DNA from: an uncultured Actinomyces sp.
GTDB lineage: Bacteria > Actinomycetota > Actinomycetes > Actinomycetales > Actinomycetaceae
Direction: 5' to 3'
Length of the DNA stretch: 5,965 nt
NCBI GenBank assembly: GCA_900554605.1
Contig: USHU01000075.1
Coordinates: forward strand, 1 to 5,965
The position numbers and the translations under genes were made by a program. Below the pieces are notes generated by a model. It had not been told where the DNA came from, did no database searches, and saw nothing but the letters and a program-made list of their open reading frames with translations. Shown here in pieces: positions 1 to 5,277 of this stretch. Each line of letters begins with the position of its first letter. Positions within the stretch are counted from its first letter, which is position 1.

Positions 1-2
1 AC

Positions 3-161
3 CGATTGCTGTGGGCAAACAGGATCCGTCCCTCGCGTATCTCGAAGTATGCGACTGCGATGGCTCTGCTGACTCCGGACTTGCAGACAAATCGGTGGAC
101 TCGGGTCATCGATCGTTTCTTCACGATGAGGCCGACGGTTCAGCAGGCACTTGCCGCATGA
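3..161 (+). CDS. C-terminal end of an unidentified protein (5' truncated by window)
   Basis: An open plus-strand frame runs from the window edge (first full codon at position 3) to a TGA at 159-161, giving about 52 residues. I do not recognise the family. The visible tail is basic and probably helical, with two tryptophans (near LLWANR and TNRWT), and ends in VQQALAA. About two thirds of its third codon positions are G or C, which is compatible with coding in this genome. The other two plus frames either stop early or give an unconvincing peptide. It is followed by a spacer with several inverted repeats before ridA, so it is probably a separate transcription unit reading in the same direction. 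The rest of the gene lies outside the window. Confidence 0.5.
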   Translation, partial: RLLWANRIRPSRISKYATAMALLTPDLQTNRWTRVIDRFFTMRPTVQQALAA

Positions 162-168
162 GCAGACC

Positions 169-236
169 GCGGGATTGATCCCGTAACAAGCTGTCCCGCG
201 AAGTGTGCGTGATGACCCAGAGGTGCTGCGCGGGAC
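169..236 (+). other. Cluster of competing inverted repeats between two genes
   Basis: Several short perfect complementary segments share bases. Positions 170-175 can pair with 178-183. Positions 169-174 can pair with 194-199. Positions 193-200 (gtcccgcg) can pair with 229-236 (cgcgggac). The second and third pairings exclude each other because both use 194-199. No T-run follows any of them, so they are not classic terminators. They could belong to the 3' end of the upstream transcript or to the leader of ridA. The pairings are read directly from the sequence; any regulatory role is inference. Confidence 0.4.
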
Positions 237-242
237 TAGGCT
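212..242 (+). promoter_or_regulatory. Possible ridA promoter overlapping the hairpin
   Basis: A TAGGCT hexamer at 237-242 fits the actinobacterial TANNNT -10 pattern and is the same hexamer found before the ferrochelatase gene. A weak -35-like ATGACC lies at 212-217, but the spacer of 19 is long. Transcription from here would start near 248, inside the hairpin's left arm. The transcript would then lack the full hairpin and escape termination. This is a weak motif-based call. Confidence 0.25.
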
Positions 243-271
243 GGGGGGTGTGGAAATTCCACGCCCCCCAG
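241..271 (+). terminator. Strong hairpin directly before ridA; terminator or leader structure
   Basis: This near-perfect inverted repeat has arms ctggggggtgtggaa (241-255) and ttccacgccccccag (257-271). All 15 positions pair, one as G-U, with a minimal loop. It has no following T-run, which is common for actinobacterial terminators. It ends only about 14 bases before the ridA ribosome binding site, so there is no room for a promoter between hairpin and gene. Either it terminates the upstream gene while ridA is transcribed from a promoter overlapping it, or it sits in the 5' leader of the ridA mRNA. Confidence 0.55.
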
Positions 272-295
272 TTCTGATGCGATCGTGAGGAAAAA

Positions 296-760
296 ATGAC
301 ACTGCCTTCGGAGAAACTTGCTGAGCTTGGCCTTGAACTTCCTGAGGTTGCCAAGCCTGTTGCCGCCTATGTCCCCGCTATTGAGGATCGCGGTGTTGTG
401 CGCACCTCTGGCCAGCTTCCCCTGGAAAATGGTGAGTTGGCATGCATTGGTGCGGTTGGTGAAGATGGTGCGGATCCCGAAGATGCGTACGAGGCCGCGC
501 GGATTTGTGCGTTGAACGCAATGGCGGCTGCAGCTGCAGTTGCTGGTGGTGTGGATCGTCTGGCCTCGGTAGTTAAGGTGACTGCCTTTGTCGCTTCCTT
601 GCCGAATTTCTATGGGCAGGCTGCTGTGGTCAATGGCGCGTCTGAACTACTGGGCGAGGTTTTTGGCTCTCAGCACGCGCGTTCGGCTGTGGGTGTTGCG
701 GCCTTGCCGCTGAATGCCTCGGTCGAGGTCGAGGTGGAGTTCGCACTCCGTTCCGAGTAA
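296..760 (+). CDS. RidA family protein (YjgF/YER057c/UK114), enamine/imine deaminase-like
   Basis: This 154-residue protein is a complete RidA/YjgF/UK114-fold member. RidA enzymes hydrolyse reactive enamine/imine intermediates, such as 2-aminoacrylate from PLP-dependent dehydratases, in the cytoplasm as trimers. The opening with ELGLELP, the segment TSGQLPLENG (37-46), the long helix YEAARICALNA (65-75) and the C-terminal HARSAVGVAALP (127-138) fit the longer subgroup often annotated YjgF-like group 1. Arg129 in HARS aligns with catalytic Arg105 of E. coli RidA, and Glu144 aligns with Glu120, so activity is plausible; the substrate is unknown. The ATG at 296 is preceded by GTGAGG at 285-290 with good spacing. 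The next gene on the same strand starts 115 bases after its stop. I give no symbol because subgroup members differ from true RidA. Confidence 0.93.
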   Translation: MTLPSEKLAELGLELPEVAKPVAAYVPAIEDRGVVRTSGQLPLENGELACIGAVGEDGADPEDAYEAARICALNAMAAAAAVAGGVDRLASVVKVTAFVASLPNFYGQAAVVNGASELLGEVFGSQHARSAVGVAALPLNASVEVEVEFALRSE

Positions 761-794
761 ACGGGATCGCTCAGCGCTCTATTTAACAAGGATT

Positions 795-800
795 TAAACT
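795..800 (+). promoter_or_regulatory. Possible -10 element for the DUF2249 gene
   Basis: TAAACT (795-800) lies in the AT-rich stretch after ridA and matches TANNNT. The same hexamer serves as the likely -10 of marR elsewhere in this window. No convincing -35 is visible, so co-transcription with ridA is equally possible. Confidence 0.25.
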
Positions 801-817
801 GAAATAAAGGCCTGTGT

Positions 818-841
818 GCGGGCGTTCCTGTGAGTGCCCGC
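818..841 (+). other. GC hairpin in the leader of the DUF2249 gene
   Basis: The arms gcgggc (818-823) and gcccgc (836-841) enclose a 12-base loop, about 34 bases before the ATG. There is no T-run. It could be a weak terminator for ridA transcripts or a 5' untranslated structure; the sequence does not decide between them. Confidence 0.35.
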
Positions 842-875
842 TGGTTTACAGCTTTATTCCAAGGAAGAGGACAAA

Positions 876-1460
876 ATGGCAGAGACTTTGCCCGAGGCAG
901 CAGCGCCGGGAACTGGACAGCAATTCAAGCTGGTTGACGTATCGACCACCCCCTCTGAGGGCGGCTGCGGTTGCGGTTGTGGCGGCCACGGAAAGAAGGA
1001 ACAGGCTGCTCCTGCAGCATCTGCACCCGAGTCGCATGGAGGCTGTGGCTGCGGCGGGCACGGACATAAGGGCGAGGCTGCCCCCGTCCGTGAATCACAC
1101 GGCGGTTGTGGTTGTGGCGGACATGGACACGGTGCTCAGGAAGCTCCAAAGGCTGAGGCAGCTGCTCACGGGGGCTGCGGTTGCGGTGATCACGGCCAGG
1201 GAACAGCGCACGTCGTATCGCAGGATCCCGCTGTCCGTGAGGACGAGCTTGTTATTCATTCCCTGCCTAAGGTTGTTCGCCATGCACTGTTGTTTGCCGC
1301 GATGGACAACCTGCCGCTTGGCGCATCGCTGATCGTTGTTGCTCCGCATCAGCCCGTCCCGCTGTTCAATTACCTCCAGGAAAGTGAATCGCACTACCGC
1401 GTTGAGACCATCGAGACCGGACCGGTCGACTGGCGCTACCGCATTACGCGTCTGTCCTGA
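876..1460 (+). CDS. Cys/His/Gly-rich repeat protein with C-terminal DUF2249 domain
   Basis: This 194-residue protein has two parts. Residues 29-109 carry four copies of a unit like HGGCGCGGHGH (29-40, 54-65, 75-86, 98-109), separated by Ala/Glu/Pro/Lys-rich linkers. Together they hold nine cysteines and many histidines, typical of metal binding, although the metal cannot be told. Residues about 126-193 match DUF2249: LVIHSLP, then HALLFAAMDNLPLGASLIVV, then PHQPVPLF and a final GPVDWRYRI. DUF2249 is found in small cytoplasmic proteins, often near nitrogen-oxide, hemerythrin or metal-related genes, and its biochemical role is unsettled. No signal peptide or membrane segment is present. I start at ATG 876 because GGAAGAGG (863-870) lies at ideal spacing; an in-frame extension to 834 has no binding site and runs into the leader hairpin. 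Metal storage, delivery or sensing is inference. Confidence 0.88.
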   Translation: MAETLPEAAAPGTGQQFKLVDVSTTPSEGGCGCGCGGHGKKEQAAPAASAPESHGGCGCGGHGHKGEAAPVRESHGGCGCGGHGHGAQEAPKAEAAAHGGCGCGDHGQGTAHVVSQDPAVREDELVIHSLPKVVRHALLFAAMDNLPLGASLIVVAPHQPVPLFNYLQESESHYRVETIETGPVDWRYRITRLS

Positions 1461-1473
1461 TTTGCTGAGGCTC

Positions 1474-1510
1474 AATGCCCGCGAGCTCTGCGCTCGCGGG
1501 CATTTCTGTG
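1474..1510 (+). terminator. Rho-independent terminator of the DUF2249 gene
   Basis: A perfect 13-bp stem pairs aatgcccgcgagc (1474-1486) with gctcgcgggcatt (1492-1504) around a 5-base loop, followed by TCTGTGTCT. It lies 13 bases after the stop codon and closes the upstream transcription unit. Confidence 0.85.
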
Positions 1511-1560
1511 TCTGGTGTCCCCGAGTTTTATATCGCCACTTCAATTCCGTTTTGCCTCCG

Positions 1561-1629
1561 CGGACAAAGTGCGTCAGAACGGGGAAGGATTTGGACTCCT
1601 GCCCCGAAAGCAATGACGCACTTTGTCCG
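1561..1629. repeat. Imperfect palindromic intergenic element, copy 1
   Basis: The outer arms are a perfect 16-bp inverted repeat, cggacaaagtgcgtca at 1561-1576 and its complement at 1614-1629. Inside, after an asymmetric internal loop, gggg (1581-1584) pairs with cccc (1602-1605) and agga (1586-1589) with tcct (1597-1600), leaving a 7-base loop. The whole 69 bases can fold into one long stem. The same arm sequence recurs at 1702-1777 and partly at 1818-1828, so this is a repeated element and not a simple terminator. It resembles a small non-autonomous mobile element or paired ends of a lost insertion sequence; this reading is inference. Confidence 0.7.
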
Positions 1630-1701
1630 ATGTGCCGGATCGGCGGTGCCCTTAAAGAAGCCGAGCTGCCAATGATCGTCTACTCTCGGGCAGGGCGCTC
1701 A

Positions 1702-1777
1702 GGACAAACTGCGTCTGTATTCGGGGGGCTTTGGTGATTTTCCCCGATAAGCCGGAAGTAATGACGCACTTTGTCCG
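1702..1777. repeat. Imperfect palindromic intergenic element, copy 2 (degenerate)
   Basis: The left arm ggacaaactgcgtc (1702-1715) differs from copy 1 by one base. The right arm tgacgcactttgtccg (1762-1777) is identical to that of copy 1, and both right arms are followed by ATG. As in copy 1, an inner pair cgggg (1722-1726) and ccccg (1742-1746) lies between the arms. The shared architecture but different interior suggests two independently decayed copies of one element, or an ancestral tandem duplication. Confidence 0.62.
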
Positions 1778-1817
1778 ATGCATTGAGGTGAAGAGCAACC
1801 TCGTGGCAAGGTGTCGG

Positions 1818-1833
1818 TACTTTGTCCGATGTG
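1818..1833 (+). repeat. Solitary half copy of the intergenic repeat
   Basis: TACTTTGTCCG (1818-1828) followed by ATGTG repeats the right end of copy 1, which is also followed by ATGTG. No matching left arm was found nearby. The wider context starts TGTCGG and ends TGTGAC, which resembles an insertion-sequence terminal repeat, but no transposase is present. Confidence 0.5.
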
Positions 1834-1842
1834 ACGGGATCG

Positions 1843-1955
1843 CGGGCCCGTGGCCGGGGGCTGAGCAAGCCCTATCGCTGGCCGAGCAAGCCCCGCGGGT
1901 AGCCTCGCCGCCCAGCCGACTGGCCGAGCCGCGGCCCCGTCACGTCGCCGCGTGG
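1843..1955. other. GC-rich, gene-free patch with degenerate short repeats
   Basis: This is visibly more GC-rich than its surroundings. It holds three related segments: ggctgagcaagccc (1859-1872), ggccgagcaagcccc (1880-1894) and ggccgagccgcggcccc (1922-1938). Frames that stay open across it give low-complexity Ala/Pro/Arg peptides with no recognisable domain, and one runs into the tRNA. With the repeats at 1561-1833, it fills the roughly 450 bases between the upstream terminator and the tRNA terminator. I see no gene in that interval. Confidence 0.45.
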
Positions 1956-1961
1956 TCAGTT

Positions 1962-2010
1962 TCAATAAGAAAACCCGAAATACCAGCGAAACTTTCGTTG
2001 GTATTTCGGG
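1962..2010 (-). terminator. Rho-independent terminator of tRNA-Thr
   Basis: The minus-strand transcript folds into a 17-bp stem (1994-2010 with 1974-1990, one G-U pair) around a 3-base loop. It is followed by TTTTCTTATTG on the minus strand. It begins 9 bases after the mature tRNA end, so it terminates the tRNA transcript. Confidence 0.88.
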
Positions 2011-2018
2011 TCATTCTG

Positions 2019-2091
2019 AGCCGCCTGTGGGAATCGAACCCACGACCTATTCATTACGAGTGAATCGCTCTGCCGACTGAGCTAAGGCGGC
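2019..2091 (-). tRNA. tRNA-Thr (anticodon CGU)
   Basis: The minus strand reads as a complete cloverleaf. The acceptor arm GCCGCCT pairs fully with AGGCGGC. TA is followed by the D stem GCTC/GAGC. The anticodon stem ATTCA/TGAAT closes the loop CTCGTAA, whose central CGT reads the ACG threonine codon. The T arm is GTGGG-TTCGAAT-CCCAC. The discriminator base is U, and CCA is not encoded, so the 3' end must be added enzymatically. It appears to be a single-gene transcription unit with its own promoter and terminator. Confidence 0.97.
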
Positions 2092-2103
2092 CGGGCAAAT
2101 CCT

Positions 2104-2121
2104 CACTTCCGAAGGGAAGTG
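2104..2121 (-). other. Small hairpin in the tRNA-Thr precursor leader
   Basis: The 7-bp stem cacttcc (2104-2110) / ggaagtg (2115-2121) with a 4-base loop lies 12 bases before the mature 5' end of the tRNA, on the transcribed side. It would be in the precursor removed by RNase P. Its function is unknown. Confidence 0.4.
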
Positions 2122-2140
2122 CAGAAAAGCTACCTGAAGT

Positions 2141-2170
2141 ACTTTAGCGGTTACCACTTGTGAGAAGCAA
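2141..2170 (-). promoter_or_regulatory. Likely promoter of tRNA-Thr
   Basis: On the minus strand, TTGCTT (2165-2170) is followed after 18 bases by TAAAGT (2141-2146), matching the TTGNNN and TANNNT sigma-70-type pattern. Transcription would start near 2134, giving a leader of about 43 bases. Confidence 0.45.
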
Positions 2171-2247
2171 ACGTTTCGTGACAGAGGTGATGTGGGATTG
2201 CCCGCACAGCAATGTGCGATACAAGAGTCAGATCGCCCGGCGGATGT

Positions 2248-2253
2248 TAGGCT
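2248..2253 (+). promoter_or_regulatory. -10 element giving a leaderless hemH mRNA
   Basis: TAGGCT (2248-2253) fits TANNNT, and the GTG start at 2259 lies five bases beyond it, about where transcription would begin. No Shine-Dalgarno sequence precedes the start. The -35 region (about 2225-2230, GAGTCA) is poor. This layout is typical of leaderless actinobacterial genes. Confidence 0.5.
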
Positions 2254-2258
2254 AAATT

Positions 2259-3284
2259 GTGTTGACAGAAGATGACGAAAAGTCAGAAAACCCGGCTGAG
2301 ATCCCCGTAGTACTCCTGGTTAACCTCGGTACTCCACAATCGCCCAGCCCCAGGGATATTCGCCGTTTCTTGCGTGAATTTCTGAGCGATCGTCGTGTGA
2401 TCGAACTTCATCCTCTGATCTGGAAGCCAGTTCTTGAAGGCGTGATTCTTCCTTTCCGCCCTTCTCGAGTCGCACCAAACTATCGTTCGATTTGGACTGA
2501 GCACGGTTCGCCGCTCATGGCGTATTCCATTGCCCAAGCCGAATCCCTCTCAGAGCTGCTTGGGGGTCAAGCGAAAGTTGCGCTCGCTATGCGCTACGGA
2601 AAGCCCTCTATTGAGAGCGTCCTCGATGACGTGTTCGCGAAGGGGCATCGCCGAGTCCTTCTTCTGCCCGCCTATCCGCAATATGCCGCGTCATCCGCGG
2701 GAACGGTTACTGACGCCTTAGCGCGCTACATCCTGAAACGTCGCAATCATATGGAAGTGCGCACGATCCGTTCGTTCCCTACGGAACCCGCCTATATTGA
2801 AGCCCTAGCCCATGCTATCGAGGAGGATTGGGCACGTCGGGGTCGCCCTGATTTCGCATCTGGAGACCAGCTCCTTGCGTCTTTCCATTCCATCCCTCAG
2901 AAAATGCACGATGCGGGTGATCCCTACAAGCAGGAGTGTATGGCGACGGCGAATGCGCTCCGAGCCCGTTTAAATCTTGATGAAGATCAGCTATTGGTGA
3001 CTTTCCAATCGGTCTTTGGGCCCGCGAAATGGTTGGGGCCGGCGACCATCGATACCGTCGCCAAGCTTGCTCATCGCGGGACCCGGCGTCTTGATGTGAT
3101 TTGCCCTGGCTTTATGACGGACTGCCTTGAAACCGTCGATGAGATTGCTCAACTGAACCGGGAGACTTTCCTGGAAGCTGGTGGCTCGGAATTCAATTAC
3201 ATCCCGTGGGGAAATGCCTCGCGCGGCACCGTCGAGACTTTGGAGGCCCTCGCCCGGCGCGGGCTTGCGGGTTGGATTGATTGA
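2259..3284 (+). CDS. hemH: Ferrochelatase, proteobacterial-like (protoporphyrin) type
   Basis: This full-length 341-residue ferrochelatase inserts ferrous iron into a porphyrin, a late step of heme synthesis. Visible family features are VVLLVNLGTP (17-26), RFLREFLSDRRVIE (36-49), IWTEHGSPL (78-86), AMRYGKPSI (110-118), LPAYPQYAASSAGTV (136-150), SFHSIPQ (208-214) with catalytic His210, VTFQSVFG (247-254), and ICPGFMTDCLETVDEI (281-296) with the conserved Glu291. The family usually has SFHGIP; here Gly is Ser. The LREFLSD, RSIWT and PQYSAS-like blocks resemble proteobacterial/mitochondrial protoporphyrin ferrochelatases. Actinobacterial coproporphyrin enzymes typically begin with an FGGPE-like block, so transfer is possible. 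No other heme gene lies nearby. GTG 2259 is chosen because a -10 element precedes it at leaderless spacing; there is no Shine-Dalgarno sequence and no good in-frame ATG. The gene converges with clc. Confidence 0.95.
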   Translation: MLTEDDEKSENPAEIPVVLLVNLGTPQSPSPRDIRRFLREFLSDRRVIELHPLIWKPVLEGVILPFRPSRVAPNYRSIWTEHGSPLMAYSIAQAESLSELLGGQAKVALAMRYGKPSIESVLDDVFAKGHRRVLLLPAYPQYAASSAGTVTDALARYILKRRNHMEVRTIRSFPTEPAYIEALAHAIEEDWARRGRPDFASGDQLLASFHSIPQKMHDAGDPYKQECMATANALRARLNLDEDQLLVTFQSVFGPAKWLGPATIDTVAKLAHRGTRRLDVICPGFMTDCLETVDEIAQLNRETFLEAGGSEFNYIPWGNASRGTVETLEALARRGLAGWID

Positions 3285-3338
3285 CGAGGCCGTGGGGGAG
3301 TTATAGTAACGCCCGTGCATTGGTGCTCGCTGACGAGG

Positions 3339-3374
3339 CGCGCCAAGAAATCCCCTAGGCTTTGGTTTGGCGCG
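3339..3374. terminator. Possible shared terminator between convergent hemH and clc
   Basis: The inverted repeat cgcgccaa (3339-3346) / ttggcgcg (3367-3374) has a 20-base loop, which contains the clc stop codon. It lacks a T-run on either side. Its place between two convergent genes suggests a bidirectional terminator, but the evidence is modest. Confidence 0.35.
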
Positions 3375-4671
3375 TGCGGAGTTGCGTCCAGAGGCGCGAG
3401 GCGCCGACACCTAGTCCGAGCGCGATCGTGGTTGGAACCAAGAGCGTCGCGCCTCGGTGTGTAAATTCAATGACCAAGCACAGTGCGGTCAGGGGGGCAC
3501 TCATTGATGTGCCGAGGAAAATAACAGCGCCAATGAAGGCGAAACAAACAATTGCTGTCGTGTCGCCGGGGTAAATGTGCGACCAGATGACGCCGAAGAC
3601 CGCCCCGCAGGAGCCGCCAAGCGCAAGTCCTGGCGTTAGCGTGCCACCCCATGCGCCTGAGCGAATGGTTGCGAGCGTCCCGACGAGCTTCGTTACCCCG
3701 TCGATAAACAAAGAAACGAGAAGTGCCAGGCCGATTCCAGATGCCGCGCGTGCCCCCTCACCCAGAATCGCGCCGTCAAATGCTAACTGTGCGGTGGACT
3801 GACCATTCCCAGCAATCGATGGGACCCAGATGGTGATAACCCCGATGAGTGTGAAGGTGGGGATCATCCACACGAGCAGTTTCCACCCGGTGGGTCGCGC
3901 GGCAGAACAGGATTTAACCGCGCTCTTGAAAAGAGTGCCCAGAATGCCAAGAAGGGGCCCGACGATGATGGCCCACAGGGTGAGGGAAGCAGTTGGGACA
4001 AGCTGCGCGGCCTCGGGAAGAGAATAGAAAGGATCGGTGCGCACCCAGCCGTGTGCAACCAAAACCGCGCCGCCGCTAATGACTAAGGCAGGCCAGACGG
4101 TGCTTGCGTTTACTTCAAGAAGAAGAATCTCGAGCGCAAACACTGCACCCGAGAGGGGAAGTGAATAGACAGCGGCGAGGCCTGCGCCGGCTGCGCAGCC
4201 GATAATGATCCGGCGTTGTGGGGGAGTCAGTCCGAGGAGGTCAGAAATTTTCCCCCCAAGGGAGGCGCTGATTTCGCGGGGAGCGACTTCTCGTCCGATG
4301 GAAGCACCCATCCCCACAATGAGGATTTGATTCAGTGAGTGCCAGAGCGTGAACCAAAAAGGCATCTTCTGGCCGTCGACGGCTTTTGGAAGAGAGACTG
4401 GCTTTCCGCCCATGCGGGAGTAGAGGTACCAGGACAATGCGCCGAGAACGCCAGCTCCGCTTAAAGCAAGGACACGGTGCCACCAGGGAACTGAAGAGAT
4501 CGCCTGAAGAAGCGTGCCATCGAAGTGACCGAAAACAAGGTGCTCAATGATGTGGAGAAGATGCGAACACCCGGCGCCCACAAGCCCTGCAGCAGTTGCG
4601 GTAATCGCAACCGCGAGTCCCATTCGAAGGCGGGGAGATTGTGCAGAGATTGGGAAACCGAGTGTACTCAC
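3355..4671 (-). CDS. CLC family chloride channel / H+-coupled antiporter
   Basis: This 438-residue integral membrane protein has about ten or more hydrophobic segments. CLC proteins are dimers that move chloride or related anions, often exchanged for protons. Recognisable motifs are GMGASIGREVAPRE (120-133), with Glu128 at the external gating-glutamate position; AVYSLPLSGAVFALE (167-181), the counterpart of YNAPLAGALFALE; AWGGTLTPGLALGG (340-353), matching the GGIFAP region; and SAPLTALCLVIE (391-402). The classical GSGIP loop with the ion-coordinating serine is replaced by GGKPVSLP (88-95), and GREGP reads GREVAP. This marks a divergent bacterial subgroup rather than an E. coli ClcA-like protein, and ion selectivity cannot be assigned. 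The GTG start at 4671 lies 11 bases after the marR stop, with AGGAA at 4674-4678 somewhat close; an ATG at residue 17 lacks a binding site. It is co-transcribed with marR. Confidence 0.92.
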   Translation of the reverse strand: MSTLGFPISAQSPRLRMGLAVAITATAAGLVGAGCSHLLHIIEHLVFGHFDGTLLQAISSVPWWHRVLALSGAGVLGALSWYLYSRMGGKPVSLPKAVDGQKMPFWFTLWHSLNQILIVGMGASIGREVAPREISASLGGKISDLLGLTPPQRRIIIGCAAGAGLAAVYSLPLSGAVFALEILLLEVNASTVWPALVISGGAVLVAHGWVRTDPFYSLPEAAQLVPTASLTLWAIIVGPLLGILGTLFKSAVKSCSAARPTGWKLLVWMIPTFTLIGVITIWVPSIAGNGQSTAQLAFDGAILGEGARAASGIGLALLVSLFIDGVTKLVGTLATIRSGAWGGTLTPGLALGGSCGAVFGVIWSHIYPGDTTAIVCFAFIGAVIFLGTSMSAPLTALCLVIEFTHRGATLLVPTTIALGLGVGASRLWTQLRTRQTKA

Positions 4672-4682
4672 AGTTCCTGAGA

Positions 4683-5138
4683 CTAGTGACGTTTCTCGAC
4701 TTCGTCCAAACGCGTGTTCACATCTGAGCTCACGCGAATGATTACGCTGAGGTCTTCGTCGGAAATGTCATCGCTGATGATGTCGCGAAGAAGCGCTCGT
4801 TCAACGCGCTGCGCCTTGGCGATGAGTTCCTTGCCTGCATCCGTGATTGTGATTGTGCCGCCACGGCGGTCGAACTCGTAGGGAGTGCGCACGACGAGAT
4901 TGCGGCTGGCAAGGCGGCGATAGGTGTGGGTCAATCGCGAAGGACTAAAAATGACCGATTGGGCAAGTTCTCCCATTCGGATTCCGATTTCACCGGTTGA
5001 CGCAACCTCGTCAAGGACGCGGTACTCGCCGAGCGACAGTCCGAAATCGCGCTTGAGTGCAACCTCAAGAGCCGCGGAAGCCCTAGTAATAGTAATAAAA
5101 AACTGTTCGATCTCGCGAGCACGCTTTTCTTGGTTCAT
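4683..5138 (-). CDS. MarR family transcriptional regulator
   Basis: This 151-residue winged-helix regulator has the MarR layout. N-terminal helices used for dimerisation (8-32) precede SLGEYRVLDEVAS (35-47) and MGELAQSVIFSPSRLTHTYRRLASRNLV (55-82), which holds the helix-turn-helix. A wing, FDRRGGTITITDAG (89-102), comes next, then a long C-terminal dimerisation helix. MarR proteins usually repress their own operon and release DNA on binding small anionic or phenolic ligands. Here the next gene in the operon, 11 bases on, is the CLC channel, so it probably controls that gene; the ligand is unknown. I start at ATG 5138 because GGAGAAGGG (5141-5149) lies directly upstream. A longer frame starting at 5165 would place that binding site inside the coding region. 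It is divergent from lsr2. Confidence 0.93.
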   Translation of the reverse strand: MNQEKRAREIEQFFITITRASAALEVALKRDFGLSLGEYRVLDEVASTGEIGIRMGELAQSVIFSPSRLTHTYRRLASRNLVVRTPYEFDRRGGTITITDAGKELIAKAQRVERALLRDIISDDISDEDLSVIIRVSSDVNTRLDEVEKRH

Positions 5139-5188
5139 GTCCCTTCTCCGTTTTGCGTTCAACACCGAGGATTCTCTAACAAAAGGAC

Positions 5189-5217
5189 AGTTTATAGACT
5201 TTGACCAGGCCGTTCAA
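5189..5217 (-). promoter_or_regulatory. Likely promoter of the marR-clc operon
   Basis: On the minus strand, TTGAAC (5212-5217) is followed after exactly 17 bases by TAAACT (5189-5194), a good sigma-70-type match. Transcription would start near 5182, leaving a leader of about 44 bases. The octamer cgttcaac occurs at the -35 (5211-5218) and again in the leader (5156-5163), in the same orientation; it could be an operator half-site. Confidence 0.55.
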
Positions 5218-5277
5218 CGCCCAAAAGCGAAATTGAGACAGCAAAATTGGCCCCTTAGCGGATTATTAGTCCCCACA

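Noticed and set aside
834..875. N-terminal extension of the DUF2249 protein to position 834
   Set aside because: The extension overlaps the leader hairpin and lacks a ribosome binding site, whereas ATG 876 has a strong one.
814..1332. Arg-rich plus-strand frame and minus-strand frames over the Cys/His repeat gene
   Set aside because: These are out-of-frame readings of the repetitive GGC/TGC codons; only the 876 frame has a binding site, a known domain and a proper end.
1336..1737. Open plus-strand frames across the DUF2249 gene end and the repeats
   Set aside because: They run through a strong terminator and the palindromic repeats, have no recognisable domain, and overlap the well-supported DUF2249 gene in another frame.
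1561..1833. Short CRISPR-like array
   Set aside because: The repeats alternate in orientation, spacing is irregular, one copy is degenerate and no cas gene is visible.
1731..2063. Plus-strand open frame reaching into the tRNA
   Set aside because: It ends inside tRNA-Thr, crosses its terminator, and its Cys/His-looking pieces are only translations of the DNA repeat.
2019..2258. Integrated element attached at tRNA-Thr
   Set aside because: No integrase, no repeated copy of the tRNA 3' end and no phage genes are visible in the window.
3864..4058. Opposite- and other-frame open readings within the CLC gene
   Set aside because: The CLC frame shows continuous membrane segments and family motifs over its full length; the others are shadows without domains.
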